From positions 729 to 64,728 of the forward strand of contig BDDC01000163.1 of assembly GCA_001662425.1 (NCBI GenBank): a stretch of DNA of 64,000 nt. The letters are read 5' to 3'. This DNA comes from Chlamydomonas sphaeroides (lineage: Eukaryota > Chlorophyta > Chlorophyceae > Chlamydomonadales > Chlamydomonadaceae). Positions 1-11,157 of the stretch are shown here, piece by piece. The notes under the pieces were generated by a model. That model was given only the letters and a program-made list of their open reading frames with translations. It ran no database searches and had not been told where the DNA came from. Positions within the stretch are counted from its first letter, which is position 1; each line of letters begins with the position of its first letter. The position numbers and the translations under genes were made by a program.

Positions 1-57
1 GCTGCTCCCGGGCCCTGCTCCCGGGCCCTGCTCGCGGCCCCTGCTCCCGGGCCCCGA
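1..57. repeat. Short GC-rich tandem repeat in an exostosin intron
   Basis: About four imperfect copies of a 13-bp unit (CTGCTCCCGGGCC and a CTCGCGGCCC variant) run from the window edge. They lie just downstream of a 5' splice site at 63 on the minus strand (GAG GCG then GTGCGG), so they are intronic in the exostosin gene and not coding. Confidence 0.7.
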
Positions 58-63
58 CCGCAC

Positions 64-1175
64 CGCCTCATCGCCGTCCGCCACCAAGGCGCCGCTGGAC
101 AACAGCCGCTCCCAGAACAGGATGTGCAGCCCCCGGTCCACCTTCATCACGTTATACCTGCGGCGGAATTGCTATCAGGATTGGCGGCGCCGTGGTGGGC
201 CCATGCTTGTTGCCGTACGGCTGCTGCCGTACCAGGATGAGTACTTGTGCGGTATGTCGTACACGTAGATGCGCGGCCGCTTCTTGCGCGGCGCGTAGCC
301 GCTGCCTGCCAGCAGCACGGGCTTGCGGGTTGCGGGGTCGATGCTGAGGGAGCAGTCCGAGCCAAAGTGGCCTGCAGCAGGCAGAGCGTGGGCGACTGAG
401 GTGCGCTGGCACTGCCACGAGGGCCACCATCCGATAGCGGCGTGCTCTGGTCGTAACATGCGTCCAGGCCGGGCAGCTGGGTGGGTATGCCTAGGGGCCG
501 CAGCTGCTCCGCTCCTGCTCTGTGCGGTGTCCGGCGGTCCCCACGCCCTCACCCCTGCCGCACGAGCAGCTGCCCAGGATGCACTTTCCGCGGCGCGTGC
601 AGTTGTTGAGGCATGGCAGCGGCTCGCGCGCCTCCAGTGCGGCGGGCTGCCCGAACGCCTCCAAGTGCGAGGGCGGCGCGGGGCGGTAGCAGTCCTGGCC
701 GGACAGGGTCTTGGGGCAGTCGCATCTGGGGTGGGGAAGAGCCGGGGGACGGGCCGGGTTGGCTGCGCACGCCCGTCGCGGGTTGTCAGGGTGTGTCCCA
801 CGCGCATCGCGGGGGCTGGAGATGTCGAGGGTAATGGCTGGAGGATTTGCTTAGGACGAGGTCGGAGAGACTGGAAGAGATTTGGGTGGGGGCACGACAG
901 TGGGCGGGGGGTGCCGCGGGCGGGTGCTGCCACGGCTGGCCTTTGTTAGCCCGCCTGCGCTGCATCGCGCACCTGCCCAGCTCCTCCTGACAGGTGCCTC
1001 CGCGCTCATAACACTTGTCAGAGCAGGGCTGGGTGCCGGGTGCTGCCGGGGATGTACCGGGGTAAGTGGTCTGCTGCCATGACCCCCGAGCCAGTAGCAG
1101 CAGCTCCAGCATAAGCAGCGCGAGCCATATGTAAAAGCGGCATCTGGGTGCCGCCTCGCTTGGCACAATTTGCAT
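64..1175 (-). CDS. Exostosin-like glycosyltransferase (GT47) with EGF-like cysteines, 3' part missing
   Basis: Minus-strand exons 973-1175, 553-725, 233-371 and 64-157 join in phase; the gene runs off the left edge. The start is the ATG at 1175. Residues about 14-31 (FYIWLALLMLELLLLARG) form a signal anchor, as in Golgi type II enzymes. Next comes an EGF-like cysteine region (CSDKCYERGGTCQEELGRCD; CLNNCTRRGKC; CSCGRGHFGSDC) and then the start of the exostosin domain (RPRIYVYDIPHKYSSWYNV, RGLHILFWERLL, ADGDEA). The EGF-plus-exostosin arrangement is typical of the expanded GT47 families of volvocalean algae, which act in the Golgi on cell-wall or glycoprotein glycans. The donor and acceptor sugars cannot be told. 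The catalytic C-terminal half lies outside the window. Confidence 0.88.
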
Positions 1176-1435
1176 TTAGCGAGGGGTTGTTTGTGCGGCC
1201 GGCTGCGCTGCTTGCAAATGCGATGTAAGCTGTGCTAGCTTCATGTTAGATTGGTACGCCGTGTGCACAATTGAGTTTTTGCTGCCCAAGCCGGGCACAC
1301 TGACAAATCAGCAAGACGACTGCGAGCGCTGGTTGGCGCGATGTGTCCGTTGGCGCCTGTAGTATCTTAGTTGCTTGCTACAATGTATGGTGACGCCAGT
1401 CAACGTTCCACCATGCCCGTGTGCCGCCGTGACCT

Positions 1436-2917
1436 TCACCCCTTCGCCCCGCCGCTCGACCCCGTCGCTTGTCCGCTCTCCTGCCCCGCAGCCTCAGCAT
1501 CCAGCTCTGCCAGCAGCTCCCGCATCAGCGCGACGCGCCTCCGCAGCTCGCTCGGCGCCGCCCGGGATGCGCCTTCCCCCGTGACATCGGGCGCATCCTC
1601 TTCCCCAACCCGCTCCGCATCCACCTCCGCATCCGCCTTGCGTAGCGACCGCCGCAGCCTCGACAGCTTGGGCCATGGCGCGGTCACATCCGCCTCGCAC
1701 CGCATTTTAAGCAGCTCCGCGAGCAGCCACGCCATATTCAGCAAGTTGTCCGCGGACGTCTTGAGGCGCTGAGCCTCGCCCTCGGTTTGAACAGACAGTA
1801 GCTGAGTGCAACATGGGACACGACGGAGGCAGAGCTCTATCAGCGTACGCGCCCTCGTCCTCAGCAGCAGCAGGAGGGAGATGTGCAGGAGCTGCACAAC
1901 GAACGCGATGGACAGCAGCCCCAATCTATGCATGTCTTCCGCAACTGCCCCTCACGTCTTTGAATGTAAACCCACCGCCACACCTCACCTCCTTGCGCAG
2001 GTAATGGTCGGCCAGGGCCCCCAGGATGCCCGCCAGCACCCCCGTCGGCACCTGCGACCACCACAAGCGTGCGGGGCGTATTGCTTCAAGTTTGAAGTGA
2101 ACACACATTGCATGAGGAGGATGCCCTGCCGCTGGGAGTAGTCGGCGCCGGCGCGGCGGAAGTGGCGGCAGCTGCAGCTGCAGCCGGGCTGCCGCCATCC
2201 ACACCTCGGGATGTCGCCAAAGCACCGTCAACGTGAAAACTCTATGGTACACGCAGCGCCGCGCGCGTCATGTTACTACATGTTCCTATTTCTATGTGTG
2301 TGTTTACACATAGAACTAGTGTATACACAAACATCGTCTTCACCTAACACTTGAACACACCACACGCCACACATTGCACGCCACAGAAACGCACCCCACC
2401 TTCACCCCGGCCGCATGGGGGCCCTTGACCCCGTATCGATAGCAAGGAGCATCCTTCCGTACAGCACCCGTACGGCATCCGTACGTACCTTGAACGCGTC
2501 CGTGAGGTCCGCCAGCATCGTGAGCTCGCTGCAGGGAGCCCAGGGGCCGCCGCCGCGCTGCCGTCCGGGCGCCAGGGACTGGGGCGGGCCGGGCCGCTTG
2601 CCTGCAGGGCCGAGGCCACCGAACGGACGAGCCGGGCATTAAGCGGACGCTGCTGCGATGCTGCGCGTTCCCACCCACACTGCCAGGGGGCGCTCGGGTG
2701 TGCCCCAGGCCGCCCTTTATGCGCTCAGGCCAACGCTGGCCGCTGCCGCCGCAGCAGCAACAAGCACCCGGCCGGCGCTGCGCTGCTGCCGTGTGTGCCA
2801 GGCCAGCCCTCACCCCTCTTGTCAGCGGCCGCCAGCATCAGCGCCGTCAGCAGCGTGGCTGGCACCTGCATTAGCACGTCGGCGCTCATGCTGAGCTCGC
2901 CCTGCTGCCCTCTGCCT

Positions 2918-2948
<31 letters not shown>

Positions 2949-5900
2949 TGCACGGACCAGCGCCGCCACCGCCGCGACCCGATCCCGACTGCCCGCCGCC
3001 GACGCCGCCGTGACCCGGTCCCGACGGCCCCCCGCCGCCGCCACAGACTGACGTCCCGCCTCTGGCGAGGTCCGGACCGGCCTCGGCAGCGGCGCCGGCC
3101 ACGGTGCCGGCGGCAGCGCGGCCCTTGGCGCAGCGCACGGCTTGGTCCGTCGCCCTGACAGCCTCCTCGTCCGCCTCGTCCTGGCCCAGGTCCAGGTCCT
3201 CCTCCGCCTCGCCCTCCTGCTCATCAACGCAGCGACCGGCCTTGGGCCGCAGCGCCGCCGCCAGCTCCGCCGCCGTCACCGCCGAGCAGCGGAAGCTGCG
3301 AAGCGGCGGCGCGCCGCCCTGCGCCTCCGCCGCCGCAGCAGCACGCAGCGCGCAGAGGTGCGCGGTCGGCAGCGGCCCACGCGGCCGCGCCGGCGGCTGC
3401 CGCCACACCTCTGCCGCCAGCAGCTGCAGGTTTGCCTGTGGGACCAGCGGGCATGTGAGCAGGCGTGAGCGTTGCCGTGGGTGTCAGCTGATCAAGGAGC
3501 AGTGCATCCACGCAGTCCGCACCGCGAGCGCACGCTGACGGCTGGCCAACCACACAGAGTTCTTCACGTGCCGTGCACGCGACGGCCACGTGCTGCATCT
3601 GTACATTCGTTGCACCCGTGTCGTACCTGCCACGGCTCCGACATGGTCACGAGCAGGCGAAAGAGCACCTCTTGGCGGCTGACCCAGGCCGCAAGCATTG
3701 GCTGCTGCTTGCCGCTGCTCCGTGGCGGCGGCGGCGGTGCCAAGCTCCCCGCCGCCTTCGCGTCGTCCATTTCGACCCTGGCGGCGTCCATCGGCGACGG
3801 CGCCGCGGCGTGCGGCGCCGCCAGCGTCAGCGACGGCGCCGCCGCCGCGACACCGCCGCTGGGCCTGGCGGCCAGCACGGACAGCCGGGCCATGGGTACG
3901 GCACGGTCGGCCGGCAAAGCGGACATGGATTGCAGCACGGTCATGAGTACTGCCAGTTTTACGCGCCAGCATCCAGCGTAGCTCTGCACCAACGCCTCGG
4001 CCGCCGCGCTCCAGGGATTGCGCGCCGCCGGCAGGCTAGCGGCGGCCGCCGCCGCGGCCACCGGCGCATGCCAGCGGCGGCGCTCGAGCTCGGCGCGGCC
4101 GCGTCGAGCGCCGCGGCTGGCGGCAGCAGGCGGCGGCGGCCCAGCGCCGCCGCCGCCGGAGCGGACGGCCTGCCGGTAGGCGTTGGCGGAGTGGCAGAGG
4201 CGCTCGGTGGCGGCGACGGCGACGTCGGCGGCGCAGCGGCCGAGCGCCACCGGCCCAAGGTCCAGGGCCGCGTACAGCCCCAGTACGGCTGCGTACGGCA
4301 GGTCCCAAGAGACCATGAAGTTGGCCGTACGGGCAAGCAGCGGGCCCAGCAGGACGCGCAGGTCGCCGTCACCGACGCCGTCGGCGGCGGCGGCGGCTGG
4401 GGCTGACGGCGCCGCTGCCTGCTGCCGCGGCGCCAGAGCCAGCGCCATCAGCCGAGGCATGCGGCGACAAGCGATCGCACCCGACGGCCACGCGTGCCAC
4501 GCCGCCGCCGATCCCGCCGCTGCCGCCGCCCCCACCGGCCTCACCCTGCTGCCGCCGCCGCCGTTGATGCCGACGCCGGCGGCCCTTGCGTCCGCCACCA
4601 TCCCCACGAGCACCGCCGGTGCCTGCGCCAGCCGGCGCAGCGCCGAAGCGTCCAGGCGCCGCGGTGGCCGAACGCAGCCCAGCCACACGACGTCGTTGTC
4701 GCCGCCCTCCGCCGAAGAGTCGTCCGCAGCTTCCTCCGCCGGCAGCAGCGCCCCGGGCGGCGGCCACGGCTCGCTGGCGGCGGCGGCGGCCGCCGCCGCA
4801 ACGGCGGCGGCGCTCGCGGCGTCCTCCTCCAACTCGTCCGACGCCTCCTCGCCGCCGGTATCATCGGCGCCAGTCTCCGGCGGCGCCGCCGACGGCGCTG
4901 CAGCCAGCGGCTCAAACAGATCGAGCGGGTGCTCCGCCTGTGCCAGCAGTGCCGCCTGCACAGCGGCCGCACCCACGTCCATGGCCGCCGGAGCAGGCGG
5001 CGCTGCAGCCAGCGGCTCAAACAGATCGAGCGGGTGCTCCGCCTGTGCCAGCAGTGCCGCCTGCACAGCGGCCGCATCCACGTCCATGGCCGCTGGACCC
5101 GGCCCTGCCGCCGCCACGCCGCCGCCCGCGGCTTCCCCGCCTGCCCCCCCACCTCCCGCCGCTCCCATCGCCGCCAGCACGAAATCAGCTGCCGCCGCTG
5201 GCGCCGGGCCCACCGCCGCCGGGCCCTCCGCCGCCGGGCCCACCGCCGCCGGGCCCTCCGCCGCCGGGCCCTCCGCCGCCAGGCCCTCCGCCGCCAGTCT
5301 CGCTAGCAGGTTGCTGTCCAGCAGCCGTACCAGCGAGGCAAGGGTCATGGCAGCACCCTGCAGCTCCCGCTCCAGGGGGGGCAGCTCGTGCGCGCGGCGC
5401 AGCTGTACGGCAGCAGTACGGCAGTGGTACGGACGGGGCACGGAAGGCAGGGGCAAATGTCGGGTGATGCAGTAGGCACAATGGAAGCATGGGGAGAAGG
5501 GTACGGCAGGGCCCCGAAGGCAGCCCCCGGAGGTCGACAAAACCCGCGTGACTCACCGAGCACTTGCCGTACAGCACCACGTGGCGCAGCGCGATCGCCA
5601 TGTCGGGCTCCGCCAGGGCGGGCGCGGGGCGGCCCAGGCAGCCCAGCAGCAGCTGGCGGCCTAGGTCGGCGGGGCTGATGGAGGAGGGGACCTCAGTCAG
5701 GCACCGCGACAGGAAGGGCCGCTCCGGCAGCCACCGCAGCAGCGGCGCCAGAAGCCGGGCCTCCTCGTCCGCGGCGTGCGCCGGATCAGCGGCGCCGCCG
5801 CCGGCTGCCACCGCCGCCGCAGCCGCCGCCGCCCTGGCGGCCTGAGTCGCGAGCCGGATCGCGTGGTCTAGATGCGCGCAGGCCCACTCGAGCGACGGTT

Positions 5901-8900
5901 GGCCGGCGATGACCAAGCTGAAGGTCAGGTCGGCGGCGGCGGCGGAGCGGGAGGCGGCGGCGCCTGGCGGCGCCGCGGGGAGGCCGTACGCCGTCAGCAG
6001 CGCCTCCGCCGCCACGTCCAGCCGGCCCTGCGTCGTTAAAACCGCCGCCACCATGACTGACGTGGCGAGGCGCGCCCGTACGTCCGACATGGCGGCCAGC
6101 GCTAAAACCGTGCCGCGCTGCACGTCGGGGTGGCCGGCGCAGGAGGCGATGAGGGAGGCCAGGGACGCTTTCCACACCTCCGCCGTGCCCGGCGGCGCCG
6201 CCGCGACGGCGGCAGCGGCGTCGCCGGCGTCGGCGCCGGCGGCCAAGGCCGCCGCCGCCAGTTCGCGCGCCGCCAGCTTGGCCTTGTTGACGGCCAGGCC
6301 AGCCGAGGCCGCCGCCTGCGTCACCGCCGACGGCGGCAGCTGTAGCGGCGCCGCCAGCGGCGACAGGACCTCCTCGTCGAAGTCTTCCGCATCTGGATCC
6401 AGATCCAAATCTTGATCTGGCTGCGGCGGCGATACGACCGCCGGCACCAGCGCCTGAGCCAAGGCCACTAGCTCAGGTTGGGCTTGGAAGCCGCGGCAGG
6501 GGTGCGGACGGCCGGCGGCGGCACCGCCGCTGGGAGTCTGCGAGGCGGCGGATGCGGCCGCGGCGGACGCGAACGGCGGCGCCGCCGCCCAGAGCCAACG
6601 TACGGCACGGCTGATCAGCCGCACGCGGCGCTCCTCCTGTGGATTATCCTCCATATTGAAGCCCGGAGGCGGAGGCGGCGGTGCTTGTGGCGGCGGCGGC
6701 GGCGCTGCCGCTACCGCTGCCGCTACCTCTGCCGCTTGCGCCGCCGGGACTGCGGCCTCGATGCCCTGCAACGGCCCAGCGGCGCCGCCGGCCGCAGCGT
6801 TGACGGGGGCTGCGCCACCGGCGCCAGCAGCAATGCCGCCGCCGCCACCGCCGCCTTCAACAGCCGCAGCGGCGGCGCCGTCACCCGCCTCCGCCGGGTC
6901 CGGCCCCGCCGGCCCAACCTCCTGCGGCGCCGCCGCCTCGCCGCCGCCCTGCTGCCCTTGCGCCTGCGCTGCGCCCCCCTGCGCCTCACCGCCGCCGCCG
7001 CCGCCGTCGCCGCCGCCCAACATCACCATCAGCTCCTGCGCATCCGGCATCTCCTCGTCGCCGTCGTCATCCTGCTCGCCATCCTGCTCGTCGTCGTCAT
7101 CGTCGTCATCGTCGTCGTCGGACAGCGGCAGGAAGATTCCTTCCAACTCGTCCACGCCAATCGTCCAAAACGGCTGCGCCGGAGCCACGCCGGACAGCGC
7201 GGGGCCACGGGGCAAGGGGCGGCGCAGGTGCGTCAACAGAGCGCTGCCGTCGAGCAAGCCAAGGGCAGGGCAGGGCAGGCGTACGCCCGCCGCAGGCACG
7301 AAGCCACTGCCGCTGGGAGCGCTCCACAATGCCGACAGCGTCCCTCGGCGGCAGCGCCCCAGCGCTTGATAGCCTCACCTGCGACTCCAAGAACACAAGC
7401 CGGCTGCCGGCAGTGCCCTCCAGCTCCTCCGGGCTCCGCCCGTCAGACCCAGCCACCGGTAGCTCCGGGCCCAGCGAGTCGTCGCCCTCCTCGCCGCCGC
7501 CGCCGCCGCCAGCCGCGCTGGCGGCGCCGCCGCCGTCACCAGCCGCGCCCGCTGCAGCATCGCCAGCCGCCGTCGGCTCCGCCGAGCCTTTCCGGACGTC
7601 CAACCCGGCAGGCGGTGGCGGCGGCGGTTGGGGCGGCGGCTGCCGTACACGCTCCCGTACGGATGCGTGGTACGGCAGCGCCCGCACCCAGGTAGAGCTG
7701 GATCCCATGAGCGCCCAGACTCTGTCCAGGAGGCCCGACCTGCAGCAGGCACGCGCCAAATGCAGTGTCAGCAAAAGCACAACAACCCACAAGTCTGGCG
7801 TCGCAGCCTTGTAAACGCAATGCCGTGCCAAGCACCGCACCTGTGCACGTGGTGCCGTAGGCGAACCCTGACCGCCAACTGACACGCCTCGCCCACTCGC
7901 CCGCTGCCGACCAGCAGCAGGCACGCCGCCGCCGCCGCCGCCTCTCGTACGCCGCCCGTGGCTCGCTTCAACGCCATCGGCGCCGACGGCGCCGCGGACG
8001 GCCCAGCGGCGGCGGCGGCAGCCGCCGCCGCTGCCGCCGGGCTGTTTTCCTGAACCACGCGGAGCAGGCAGGCGAGCACGCGCTCCTGCTGCTGTTGCGG
8101 CGGCACCGCCGCCGCCGCCGCCGCCGGCGTGCCGGCGGCGCGAGCCTCTTCGACGGCGGCCGCCGCCGCGTCCAGTCCCGGCTCCCAGCAGGCGCTGTAG
8201 CGGTGGGCGCGGCCCGACGGCAGCAGGTGCTTGTTAAGGAACTCGCACACCGTCGCCAGCATCTCAGCTTCCTCGTCCGACTGCCGTTCGGTGGCTGCGT
8301 CTTGATGCCGGTCGAGCGAGCGCACAGCCCGCAGCACGTCCACCGCCACGCGCTCCATGTCCGACGCGGCCTGTGTCGTACACGGGTGTACGGCAGCCGG
8401 CAGGCCCGCGCGCGCCGGGGCGCCGCCACCGCCGCCAAGTTCGGCGGCGGTGGCGGCGGCGGCGGCGGTGGCCCACGCCTCGGCGGCGCCGTTGAGGCGC
8501 TTTCGCTGCTTTGCCAGCTGGCGGCAGTACGCCCGACGCTGCGCCTCCGCCGCCGCCAGCAGCCGCCGCCAGCTTGATGTCATCAGCGCCAGGCCGCCGC
8601 TGGCGTCGCCGACGGCGCAGCGGCTAATAGCCTTCAACAGCGCGACCGCCGACGGCGTCGGGGGCCCCATCAGAGCCGAGTTAGACATGCCGCGGCCCAT
8701 GGCGGCCATCGCCGCCGCCGCCGCCGCCGCGGCGGCGGCGTTGGCGGCGCCGCCGGGCTGCACCGCCTGATCCAGCAACGGCCGCAGCCGGGTCAGGAGC
8801 TCCCGAGCCTCGGCGGCGGGCATCTGTGGCCCTGGCAGCGCCGCCGCCTCGCCGGCGGCGCCGTCAGCGTCGGCACACAGCAGCTCTGACGCCAACGCGT

Positions 8901-11157
8901 CCGCAAGCTCCTGGTCCAGGAGCACTGGCAACGCCGGGCTGGGCGGCGCATCGGGGCCTCCGGCTCCGTCGGCAGCGTCCGCCGCCGCCGCCGGGTACTG
9001 CCGGCCCGCTGCCGCCGCCGTCAGCGCCTCACTGACGCAGCGTGCCTGCGGCTGACCCGTGGCGGCAGCGTGAAGCGCTCCCGCCAGCGCCGGCGCCAAC
9101 GTGCCCAGCGCCCTTGGCGCCATGCGCTCCGCCGCCGTCGCCGCCGCCGCCAGATCCCCGCGGCCCAGGGCAACGGCCGCCAGCGTGCTGCGTATCGCGT
9201 CCGCAAGGCCAGGAGACCACATCACGCCCGCCACGCGCAGCGCGCAGTCGTAGTGCCCGGCGTACGACAGCGCCGCCGCCAGCGAGACGAGCCAGTGCGC
9301 CAGCGACTGCGCCAGAGGGTCCCGTACGCGCTCGTCCATAAGCAAGATCGGCGGCGGCCCGCCCGGCGGTACGACAAGCCCGGCGGGCACGTACGGCGGG
9401 CGCGGCAGGTTGAGGGACTCGAGCAGCTCGACCACCTCCTGCGGTCGGTTGGCGATTTGGGCAGCGGCGGTTAGGGGCGCGTGTGAGTAGGCGGCTGCGC
9501 CCCGGCCCTTTACGTTTCCTATGAAACCCTGGCCCCTGAAACCCTGGCCCCTTGAAACCCTGGCCCTTAGAAACCCACCGGCGGCAGCTGATTTATTACC
9601 GACCAGCGCCGCCCAACCCCCAGCGCGTGTGGGCATCTCGGCCCACGCGCCAGGCTGCCCTAACACAGGCGTTGCGCACGCGGGTGTGCCCCACAGCCCA
9701 ACACACCACATAGCACAGGACTTGGAGGCACACGCACGCGGCACCGGCGGCGTCACCTGCGGCTCCTGCTGTCCCAGCATGCACGCCTCGCAGCCCACCA
9801 GCGCCGCCACCACCGCCGGCCGCAGCGGGTTGGCGCCCCACGCCACCCGCCGCAGCAGCAGCTCGCGCATGTCGGGCAGCCGGCCGGCTGCGGCAGGCGG
9901 GGTGCAGCGCCAGGAGGGCGGCGGCAGGAGGGCGGCAAGATGCGTGAGGGCACGGCAGTGGGGGCCGCGCAGGCGCAGCAGGAGGCCCACGGCACCCCGT
10001 CCACGCCGCCGGCCTTGCTGCTGCCGGTAGTCCCCTAGCGCATGCCGCTACCAGTGATGATTGCGCCGGCACCTCACACTTGGCCCCCGCGTGCTGTCGT
10101 GCTCCTGCCATGCAGAGCCCCGTGTGGACCCCCGGGGACGGCAGCGTGCAACATACGCCCAGACTCCCCACCTGCCACCGCGTTCTCGTCTAGGGTTGCG
10201 GACCTCCTTCCAAGCTGCTCGCAGCATGTGCACCATACGCGTCAACTGGTACATACTAGCATACCGGTACTTCGATATGTAACGCATGCGCCTCTCAGCA
10301 CAGGAAACCGGCAGCCCACTCACCCGCCACCGAGTCCTGCACCAGCCGCGCGATGAGGCTCTCCGGCATATCGCCCAGCACATACACCTCCCGGCAGCGC
10401 GGCCACCGGTCAAACGCAGCCAGCACGCAGCTGCGGCGCTGCGGCGCCACCGCCCCAGTAGCAGCGGCGCCGCCGCCGCCGCCCGGGGCCGCCGCCGCAG
10501 GCGCGACGCTGCCGCGCTCGCCGCCTGGCGCCGCCGGCGCTGCTGCTGCTGCTGCCTTGCCCGGCCCGATAGCTCCGGGGCCCGCTGCAGCGGTTGAGGC
10601 GGAAGCTGCGCCTGCACCCGGTGCATCAGGTCCCCCCGTCGACGCAGCGTCGCCTGCGGCGGCGGCGGCGGCGGCAGTGGCCGCTGCCGCCGCTGCCGCT
10701 GCCGCCGCGGCCTGCTCGCAGCGCCGGACGCGGTCGAGGAACAGCGCCTGCTGCAGGTGCGGTAGGTGGATGGTGATGGCAGAGCGGCTGCCGTCGATGA
10801 CGTCACGCAGGACGCGGCACGACAGGCGCGCAGCCAGCCTGGGGCGAGGGGGGGCGAGGGGTTGTGCCAAGCGGGGTATGGCGTGTTGTTTCGCGAGCGC
10901 GAGGGGAGGCGAGGGAAGGTGAGGGCGCGTGGGGGTGGCACGTCGCGGGAAGTGCGGGGAGAGGTCGAGCTGGACCGTTCGATAAGGGTGTCATTGGTGG
11001 GGCCGTGGGGTGTGGCATCAGGAGTTGGAGGAGGCGCAACCCACCGGTCCGTGACGCCGGCGTGGAGAAGGCATTGAGCCAGGAGGTCCGCGTTGAGGTC
11101 GGTAAGGCGGAGCTGCCCGGACGGCCCGGCTTCCTCCACTACAGCATGAGGCTGCTG
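1436..11157 (-). CDS. Giant F-box / leucine-rich / helical-repeat protein, function unknown
   Basis: Many exons in one phase-consistent chain lead to the stop at 1436. The 5'-most supported exon begins at 11157 after a CTCGCAG acceptor and has no ATG in frame, so a small first exon upstream is missing. The N-terminus is F-box-like: LTDLNADLLAQCLLHAG, spliced to LAARLSCRVLRDVIDGSRSA. Leucine-rich segments follow (CREVYVLGDMPESLIARL; LPDMRELLLRRVAWGANPLR). A long alpha-helical Ala-rich body comes next, with an Asp run (about 7079-7125), poly-Gly, and two internal repeats (4896-5105; about 5200-5295). Similar helices recur near the end (QVPATLLTALMLAAADKRG; VPTGVLAGILGALADHYLRK), followed by a very hydrophobic helix (LGLLSIAFVVQLLHISLLLL). 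F-box proteins recruit substrates to SCF ubiquitin ligases; that role is inferred only from the N-terminus. Two adjacent genes remain possible, but exon phases across 2.0-3.5 kb favour one. Confidence 0.62.
2917..2946. repeat. CCG trinucleotide run (poly-Gly in the giant F-box protein)
   Basis: About ten CCG units. Read on the minus strand they encode a glycine run in the exon around 2813-3430 of the F-box/LRR gene. Such runs are prone to slippage and often differ in length between strains. Confidence 0.85.
4896..5105 (-). repeat. 105-bp tandem duplication inside the coding sequence
   Basis: Two nearly identical 105-bp copies (4896-5000 and 5001-5105) each encode 35 residues, including AAMDVDAAAVQAALLAQAEH and then PLDLFEPLAAAP. 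A visible difference is one base changing Asp to Gly. The unit is an exact multiple of three, so the frame is kept. The near-identity suggests a recent duplication. Confidence 0.9.
5200..5295 (-). repeat. 15-bp in-frame minisatellite (GPAAE/GPAAV repeats)
   Basis: About six to seven copies of a 15-bp unit (GGGCCCTCCGCCGCC and an ACC variant) encode GPAAE/GPAAV/GLAAE pentapeptides in the F-box/LRR gene, next to the sequence LVRLLDSNLLARLAAEGLAA. Confidence 0.88.

Noticed and set aside
4183..5475. 430-residue plus-strand open frame rich in Ala and Ser
   Set aside because: It is the antisense shadow of the F-box/LRR gene: GC-rich third positions keep the opposite strand open. It has no splice logic or motif of its own.
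6478..7695. 405-residue plus-strand open frame with Arg/Leu/Val runs
   Set aside because: It lies opposite the Asp-rich and Ala-rich exons of the F-box/LRR gene. The runs are complements of GAC and GCC repeats.
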